Of a stretch of DNA of 64,000 bases, positions 57,428-64,000 are shown piece by piece. The DNA lies in contig NC_051063.1 of the NCBI RefSeq assembly GCF_004664715.2, positions 116,236,829 through 116,300,828 of the forward strand, written 5' to 3'. The notes beneath the pieces are model-generated. The model searched no databases and was not told the origin of the DNA. It saw only the letters and a list, made by a program, of their open reading frames with translations. Within the stretch, counting starts at the first letter, position 1. The number at the start of each line of letters is the position of its first letter. Origin of the DNA: Peromyscus leucopus (lineage: Eukaryota > Chordata > Mammalia > Rodentia > Cricetidae). Both the position numbers and the translations under genes were made by a program.

Positions 57428-60400
57428 GTCCTTTTTATTTTTATTTTGGAACTTCTGAAAATATAATTCAGTAAGTGCTCTACACTGGAGTGATTCTGAT
57501 TTTTCCCCGAAGTAAAGCATCTAAGTCTATGTGAGGTCAGGAGATCTTGTCAGTTTTTTAATCAACTCTTTAGGACATCTGTCTGAGGTTGAATTATTTA
57601 ATCTTTGACTGCCAGTGCCAGAGGAGGGGGTGGGGAACACTAGTAGAAAACTTTCACATCTGCCTCATTAGACGCTGGCGAGGAATTCACTTTCCACAAT
57701 CTTTCCAAATACATCAACCTCAAACAAAATACCAAATGTACCAGAGGCCTTAGGTTAGGGCACCAAATTCCTCAGCACTGTGATGTTCTAATTAGAGCTG
57801 GTGGATGGTGGGTAATAACACTACAGTAAGAAGTCTCACACAGACAGGGACTTAAAACTCCTTACTCCGAGGAGAACATTCGTCACTTGTCTATTGAACA
57901 CTTATGTGCCAAAAGGTCTCTTGCTCCTTGTTGGTCGATATTTCTTTTCTGTGGTTGCTGTGAACACTGGTGACAGACTTGAATTTGTGTCTGCCTTGCC
58001 CTTTCTTCCTCTCCTCCATTTTTGTTTGGGACTTCCTGACTCTTGTGGATCCCAAGCTTTTGACTAGGACTTCCTTCATCTGGGACTTATGCCTCACACC
58101 CTTTTCTCAGAATGAAGTTTTTCACTTAATCTTCACAGTAATACTCGGTGATTTTTTTAAAAAGAGAAAATAGAATGTACACAGGATCCTGGACCAGTAA
58201 GGTGCGGGACCTGGCTCCTGCCTTCACAGCCTGCATTTTCCATTTGCTTGGAAAATGCTTGACTACCTTTCACTGATGTCCAAGCTATCAGTCACAAGCA
58301 CCCAAAGCTTTGTACTCTGCTCCTATTTCTGGATGAGAAGGCACATGTGGTATATAAAGAGATACTAAAAGTTACCCAGCGTCAGTCCAAGGCTATTGGG
58401 AAGGACAGACGGGGCTGTGTCACTTCTTACTCATCTGGGCACAGAAGGACCATGCTGTCGGCAGAGAGAAGTTTTCAAATGCACTGAACTAAGAGGATGA
58501 CGATCCTCGGCCAACACTGCTCCTGTAGTCACCTTGTTCTTACTGTCTTACTGTTCCTTACTTTCAATGGTTATTTTTTTCCTATGCTGTGGTTTGAACC
58601 TTGGGCTTCCAGCATGCGAGGCCACTGCCCTCCTACATCATCTACCATGGGTCCTTTACCTTTTAGGTGTGAAAGTCCAATTCAACCTTCTTGTGTGCTT
58701 TCCTCCAGCTTCGGGGCCTCTCTTATCTGCCAATGAACACTTTCTCCATCACTCAGGTAGTCATGCACCCCACTTTAGCTCTGAAAGCACCCTAGATTTA
58801 CAGAGTCACCAAACACTAACAAGGAAGGGAAAGAAGTCATCACTACTTCGCCCTCCTCTGACACCCCAGAAACTGAAGGAAAGGTGACATCCATACATTA
58901 CACAGGCTATTGGACTGCACAGGGGGACATGAACCCCTCTTAGCTTTTGCTGCCTATTCGCATCCTCATTTCTGAAAACATTTTATCTTCTGAGCGGCCT
59001 TGTTTCTGTTTTGTGAAATGCTTCCTCTATGTTCTCTGGCTCTTTCTAGCCTCCTCAAGTGACCCTGAGGACTTTGTCTTTCATGCCTTTTGCTGGTGTC
59101 CCCACATCAGAATTATGTTTAACTACAATACACGCTGTGTGCTACTGGCTTCCAACATGACAAGGACTCTCTAAATCATATTGTGTAATATTACTAATAC
59201 CTATGGACAAGCTATTATAAATCATGTACCATTTACATACTTTCCCTGTGTCAGCTAAGTTAATCCTCCACCCAGAAAAACTCTAAGCAAGAAAAAGGAG
59301 ATTACAAAACTTTCCCAGCATTACCCATACCCATATATGACTCAGAAACATATTATATCAAAGACAGGACCACAGACCAGTTGAGTTCCTGTTCTTAGCC
59401 TACTCTTCTCCATAAATGCTTATGTAAGGCACCAGGCACCAGCTCGCCTTCCTTCTTGCTCTATTGATTTCTTTATAAACCTGAAAGATTAGATATGGGC
59501 AGTCTACAATGTTTTTACTTGATCCATGGCTAGTAATTAATTTGGTGGTTTTCAAAGGCTTACTGACTTAAAATGGCATATGCATACTATCTCTAGCTTG
59601 GCATCTAACTCATTCATTTCCATTAAATTCCTGAACCTGAAGAAACATGGCATCATACCTGTTGTTTTCTCCTCCATCAAATGCCTACAACCCTAAAATT
59701 AGGAGGACAGCTTTTTGAGTTTGCCATTCCTGAGAAGTATTTTCCAAATTCAGAATGCATAACTTACCATGAATGATCACTCAGTCAGAACACTCTTGGA
59801 TTCTGCTACTATTAACACTTCACTTTTAATTTAGTCATGTCTTAATTACCCTTACTGTGAGTCTTTTGCTAACACAGTGTTAAGACACCCAATAATCAGT
59901 TTTAAAAAGAGAATACCCAAGTTTCAATGCTATCACTTAGTCAGACTTAATAACTCCATTCATTAAGAATAGCTTCAGTTAATATCCTTTCTCATTTGTC
60001 AGCTCTGGAAGGCAAATGACCCAACAGACACAAATATTAATAGTAATAATTGCTAATACTGCTTGAATCCTTACTCAGTATTCTGCTCCGCATGCTGCTA
60101 CATACATCAACTCATCTGAGAAGTAATATACTATTAACCCCACTTTAGTGAAGAGAAGATTGAGACGCATATAGAATAAACACTTAGCCACAGTATGTGC
60201 TGGATGTATTTGGTTCAATTTCAAGTGTTATTGATTACCACCATGAGCAAAAATGACCTGTCTTAAAATCTATTTCTGTCTTGATTAAATGCTTTTGTTC
60301 TGGTAACTCTGTGTGTTAAGACGGCAGACTGAAACAGGACCATCATTGTCTCAGGAAGCAGCAGGGTGTAATGGAATTAAAGAAAGCTTCAGCTTCAAGA

Positions 60401-61290
60401 TCTATAGTGTGAATTATCTCTGGGACCAAGGAGAATTTGAAAGGTTCTGCCTCCACTTCTTAGTCTGCAAAATGAGACCAGTAATAACCCTGTTTCACAG
60501 GGCTCTTGATAGAGTTAAATGATAAACAGAGATGAAGCACCCAGACATTACTCCAATACAGTCACTGGCACTTCAACAAATATAAGTCCCTACTCCTAGC
60601 TCATTCTCATCTTGCTTCAAGTCATACTTTGGTTATCATATTCTGTGGGGCGTCTCGTGATTTGCTTTGGCTGGAACAGAAGCCCTTCAAACACTGTCAC
60701 ATACTTCAGATCTGCAGAAAAAGGCTTATTTGTATGCATCCTTCACTGAGATGCCAGGGCTATTGCTGTATCCCACTGTCCACCACAGTGGCTGTAGACA
60801 GCATATAAGTAAATGAACAGCCAATCAACTGACTAAATGATTGATCATATCCTCAGAAGAGTGACAAGTTCTGGTTCCAAAATGAAAATAAGTTTAGATA
60901 TGGGTGATTTGAGCAGAGAGTGAGAAAGAAAACATGCTCACAACAGAATTTACTCCACAAGCCACGCTGCCTATTCTAATTTGTTCCCAGTTGCCAACAT
61001 CACTCCATCCAGAGGAAGTGGAGGGCAGATGGACTGGACCAGTTTGTTATCACTGAGCTGGATTCAGTTAGATAATTACTTTCACTCAATCTGACCTAAC
61101 TTGTATATTTATTTCCTTTAGAAATAATTATTTGTATTTGTTGTTCCTAACTGCTTAGACCAACCATTGCTGCTTAATAACTCAATTTATTTAGGCAAAA
61201 AAAACTTAATTTTCTTGAGCCTTACCTATATAAGATATAACTAGTTAATAAAATCCACTTCTCAGAATGTTCAAGTTACATTTCCACGGA
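57428..61290. other. Intronic sequence with old MIRs, no gene seen
   Basis: Probable MIR at 59200-59370 (minus), 60035-60175 (minus) and 60340-60590 (plus; cttagtctgcaaaatgagac and cacagggctcttgatagag are clear). A weaker one lies at 58320-58400 (minus). The minus strand holds no Rab38 exon-2-like frame. Confidence 0.5.
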
Positions 61291-61294
61291 TGAG

Positions 61295-61585
61295 AGAAAA
61301 TATCCTGACAAAACAGGGAAGAAAGGGTTTATTTGGCTTATGTTCCAGGCTAGAGATCTTTACTGAGGGGGAACCAGGCAGAAACTTATAGCATCCCATC
61401 CACAGTCAAGAGCAGGGAGAGAACGAGTGCATGGATCCTTCCTTGCTCACTTGCTCTGATCGCTTTCTCTTCCCTTAACTGCCCGGGCCGGGTCTTTCAA
61501 CATCAGTTAACAGTCAAGACAGTTTCACACAGCCGCAACCACAGAACAACTTGATCTAGGTCATTCCTCATTCAAAACTTCTTTT
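61295..61585 (+). mobile_element. MaLR LTR remnant (MTD/MTE-like)
   Basis: Blocks agaaagggtttatttggctt, ccacagtcaagagcagggag and acttgatctaggtcattcct resemble the older MT-group LTRs. Diverged. Confidence 0.58.
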
Positions 61586-61589
61586 GTGC

Positions 61590-61744
61590 TGGAGACATCT
61601 CAGCTGTTCAAAGCACTGGCTGCTTTTGTAGAGGACCTGGGTTAGGTTTCCAGTACCCACAAGGTAGCTCACAACTGTCTTTAACTCTGGTCCTGAGGGA
61701 TTGGATACTTATTTCTGGCCTCCACATGTGTCAAGTACAGAAAG

Positions 61745-61803
<59 letters not shown>

Positions 61804-61855
61804 GTGAACCACACATGTGCATAAAACAAAAATAAATCAATTTTAATCAAGAAAA
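61590..61855 (+). mobile_element. B3 SINE with internal (GT)n
   Basis: Blocks ctggagacatctcagctgtt, aaagcactggctgcttttgt, tagctcacaactgtctttaa and 'ttctggcctccacatgtgtc' are followed by a GT repeat and an AAATAAATC-type tail. Confidence 0.82.
61748..61800. repeat. (GT)n microsatellite inside the B3
   Basis: About 26 uninterrupted GT units. Confidence 0.97.
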
Positions 61856-62167
61856 AACTGTGAAAGTGACAGTTAAAAACTAACAAGTGCACAGAACTAT
61901 AAGAATTATAAATATTACATTTGGCAATATGTATACATATTACATTATACATACATAGTATATAATATGTAAGTGCAGCTATTTATGAATAGATGCAAAC
62001 ATCATACATATGTCTATATAGGTATATAATTAGTATTATCTTTCTATAACACATTTATTTTAATAAAATTAAATGAGTGGTCAGTTTAAGCCTGATAATA
62101 TCCTTTCAGTCTTTCAGTTTGTTTTTTTCTTCATATATTATACTTTGGTTTGTTCATCTGTTAACTT

Positions 62168-62575
62168 TTTAGTAGCGTGTAGTGGTTTGAATGTGGCGGG
62201 AGGAATGGGCCTCATATTTGAATGATTGGTCATTATGAAGCAGCACTGCTTAACAGGGATTAGGAAGTGTGGCTTCGTTGGACTAGGCATGGCCTTGTTG
62301 GAGGAAGTGTGTCACTGGAGGTGAGCTTTGGAGTTTCAAATGCTCAAGCTAGCCCCAATGTTACTCTCTTCCTGCTGCCTGCCAATCTGATGTAGAACTG
62401 TCAGCTACCTCTCCAGCACCATGTCTGCCTGTGGGCCACCATGCTGCCCACCATGACAATAATGGACTCAACCTCTGAACTGTAAGCCAGCCCCTTTCCT
62501 TATAAATGTTTACCTTTATGTGGTCATGGTGTCTCTTCACAGCAATAGAACACTGACTAAGACATAGATACTTTG
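62168..62575 (+). mobile_element. MaLR-type LTR (ORR1/MST-like)
   Basis: Starts near tgtagtggtttgaatg and ends cactgactaagaca. Inside are gccttgttggaggaagtgtg, tctccagcaccatgtctgcc and gaactgtaagccagcccctt. The layout is that of a full-length MaLR LTR, about 408 bp. Confidence 0.82.
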
Positions 62576-64000
62576 AAATTCTTGCTTTTTCAGGTAGTGT
62601 AAGTAAAATTATCTTTACCACTATAATCAGAATAATGCTAACTAGGGTCGAAACAAAAAAAGACCGAGAATGGTGTGTAAAAGTGGAGATGTTGGGAAAA
62701 GTCAAGAAACATCTTTAATCATATTTTCATATCTGGAATGTCTGTGATGTTAGTTAACTACCAGAACCCTAGCCTGCACCGTGGAAACTAAGACCACCAA
62801 CCTCCCTTTCCAAATCCTTGAGTTCTAACTACTAAGTCCCACAGTCAGATAATGGGTCATCTGCAGCCTGTGAACATCCTGAAGTAGCACATAGCATCTG
62901 CTACATAATTTATTTCTTTCTGATATAGAGTCATACATTCCTTTCTTCATTCCATAAATTTATAATTAGAAAATTAGACACTACAGGACTTGAAATATAG
63001 CATCACTGAAGAGAATAAATGATTAGTTACTATTAATTAAATGATTAGCTAATATTAATTAATAATTAAAAACAATTGATTAGTCAGGAAACAATCATGA
63101 GCTTTTCAACAGATCGGATACATCTTGTCTCAGGCTATGTTTAAACACACTGGGTCAGGCACTGTGATTGTCACCGTAGTCCAGGAGTCTTTGTTTATGT
63201 TTAGAGATAATGACAGACATGATGTGCCTTCCTCCCACACTTATTCTCCCCCTAGTTCATGCCCCATATAATCTCTTAGGCTTTATGCCTCCAATTTCTA
63301 TCCATTAACAGTCACCCTTCCTTTTCCTGCCAGGTTGTCTCCAGGCTATTTTAATGAAAGTATCATTCTGTTCATACCTCATCCTCATTATCAGCTTATA
63401 AAACTTTATTGGCTCAGACTGCTTACTTGAATGAGTACAGGCTACTAAAGCATGCCAAGCTTGTCTCTTCTGTATCATTTCCACTGACTCCCCTCCTTAG
63501 CAAAGCCCAGCTGAACTAGATCATAGGACTTGTTGAAGGCTAGAGCACTCATTGTGGCCTCTGCCCAAGTTAGTCATACTTCCCTTTCAGGCTGTAGATC
63601 AACAATACAAATCTGGCTTGATTATTCTTATTCCAACTCTCTGTGTAGATGACTTGCCCATTCAGAACATCATGCAGAGAACACAGAAAGGTTTGTATCC
63701 ACAGTGTATCATTAGGCCATGGTGGATTCCATTTGAAAAGGGAGGATTAGAGAAAAGCAAAAAGAACTGCCACCCCATTTAATTCCTTCTGTGCTCATAC
63801 ATGGAAAGAGTACCAAGCAGTCATACCTGTATCTGACCATAGGACTATTGCATAATGCTGTATCTCTCAGGTTTAGAGCTTATCTTTATACAATTAGTAG
63901 CTACTAACTTGATGTAGTAGTGGTATGTAGGAGAGTAGTGGATGGAAAAGATGGACCAAGGGAGACATTTACCAACTGTTTTTATATAACATGATACTTA
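62576..64000. other. Intronic sequence to the right edge, no gene seen
   Basis: AT-rich (note repeats of attaattaa near 63030-63070). No exon-2 landmark of Rab38 and no confident repeat. Confidence 0.5.

Larger units (their letters stand above)
47419..64000 (-). other. Rab38: Rab38 intron 2 (partial)
   Basis: This is everything on the 5' side of exon 3 within the window. No minus-strand open frame here carries the exon-2 landmarks of a Rab GTPase (WDxxGQE, NKxD, SAK), so exon 2 must lie beyond 64000 and the intron is at least 16.5 kb long. It is filled with SINEs, LTRs, L1 pieces and microsatellites, listed separately. Confidence 0.85.

Noticed and set aside
58560..58660. Possible antisense ID SINE
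   Set aside because: Only about 40 bp resemble it, with no clear ends or tail.
47419..64000. Rab38 exon 2 within the window
   Set aside because: No minus-strand frame shows WDxxGQE, NKxD or SAK motifs. The exon should give an open stretch of about 80 codons, and none fits.
1..64000. CRISPR arrays, operons or bacterial mobile elements
   Set aside because: The sequence is a mammalian genome. The regularly repeated units present are microsatellites and SINE/LTR copies.

Overview
The window is a piece of a rodent genome, most likely a cricetid (hamster, vole or deermouse type). The evidence is the set of repeats: young B1 SINEs whose right half carries the 'caggaaaggcgcaaagct' variant, B3, B4/RSINE1 and ID SINEs, MT-type MaLR LTRs, muroid L1 3' ends and class II ERV LTRs. 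There are no bacterial-type genes. About half of the window is recognisable repeat. The rest is AT-rich sequence in which I see no gene.

One protein-coding gene is supported: the last exon of Rab38 on the minus strand (CDS 47266-47418, 50 codons plus stop). It has a polypyrimidine tract and AG acceptor, a C-terminal CAKS prenylation box, a 3'UTR running to about 46545 and an AATAAA signal at 46565-46570. Positions 47419-64000 are therefore intron 2 of Rab38, at least 16.5 kb long; exons 1 and 2 lie beyond the right edge. Positions 1-46545 are downstream of the gene, in what human and mouse synteny suggests is the gene-poor stretch toward Tmem135.

Layout. 1-3.6 kb: the end of an L1, then the 3' end of an ERV with its LTR. 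3.7-16 kb: MaLR LTR, B1, B4, an exact-TSD solo LTR, microsatellites and old L1/MIR/L2. 16.6-18.8 kb: a 2.2-kb L1 3' end with TSDs. 20-25.6 kb: B1s, a solo LTR, a TA microsatellite and an ERV 3' end. 30.4-32.6 kb: a composite ERV split by an L1. 33.4-45.6 kb: old L1, MT LTR, SINEs. 46.5-47.4 kb: the Rab38 terminal exon. 47.4-64 kb: intron 2, holding an exact-TSD solo LTR, a nested L1/LTR/ERV block (53.5-55.6 kb), SINEs, microsatellites and three MaLR LTRs.

The most unusual structure is at 30442-32609. It is a class II ERV bounded by two LTR 5' ends in inverted orientation, with a near-perfect 6-bp target duplication. It holds a sense-strand protease fragment joined to a nearly full-length tRNA-Lys sequence that still has its non-genomic CCA end, followed directly by antisense LTR. 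This looks like integration of an aberrant reverse-transcription product in which the tRNA primer itself was copied. Family names for repeats were assigned by eye and from memory; orientation, terminal motifs and target-site duplications were read directly.
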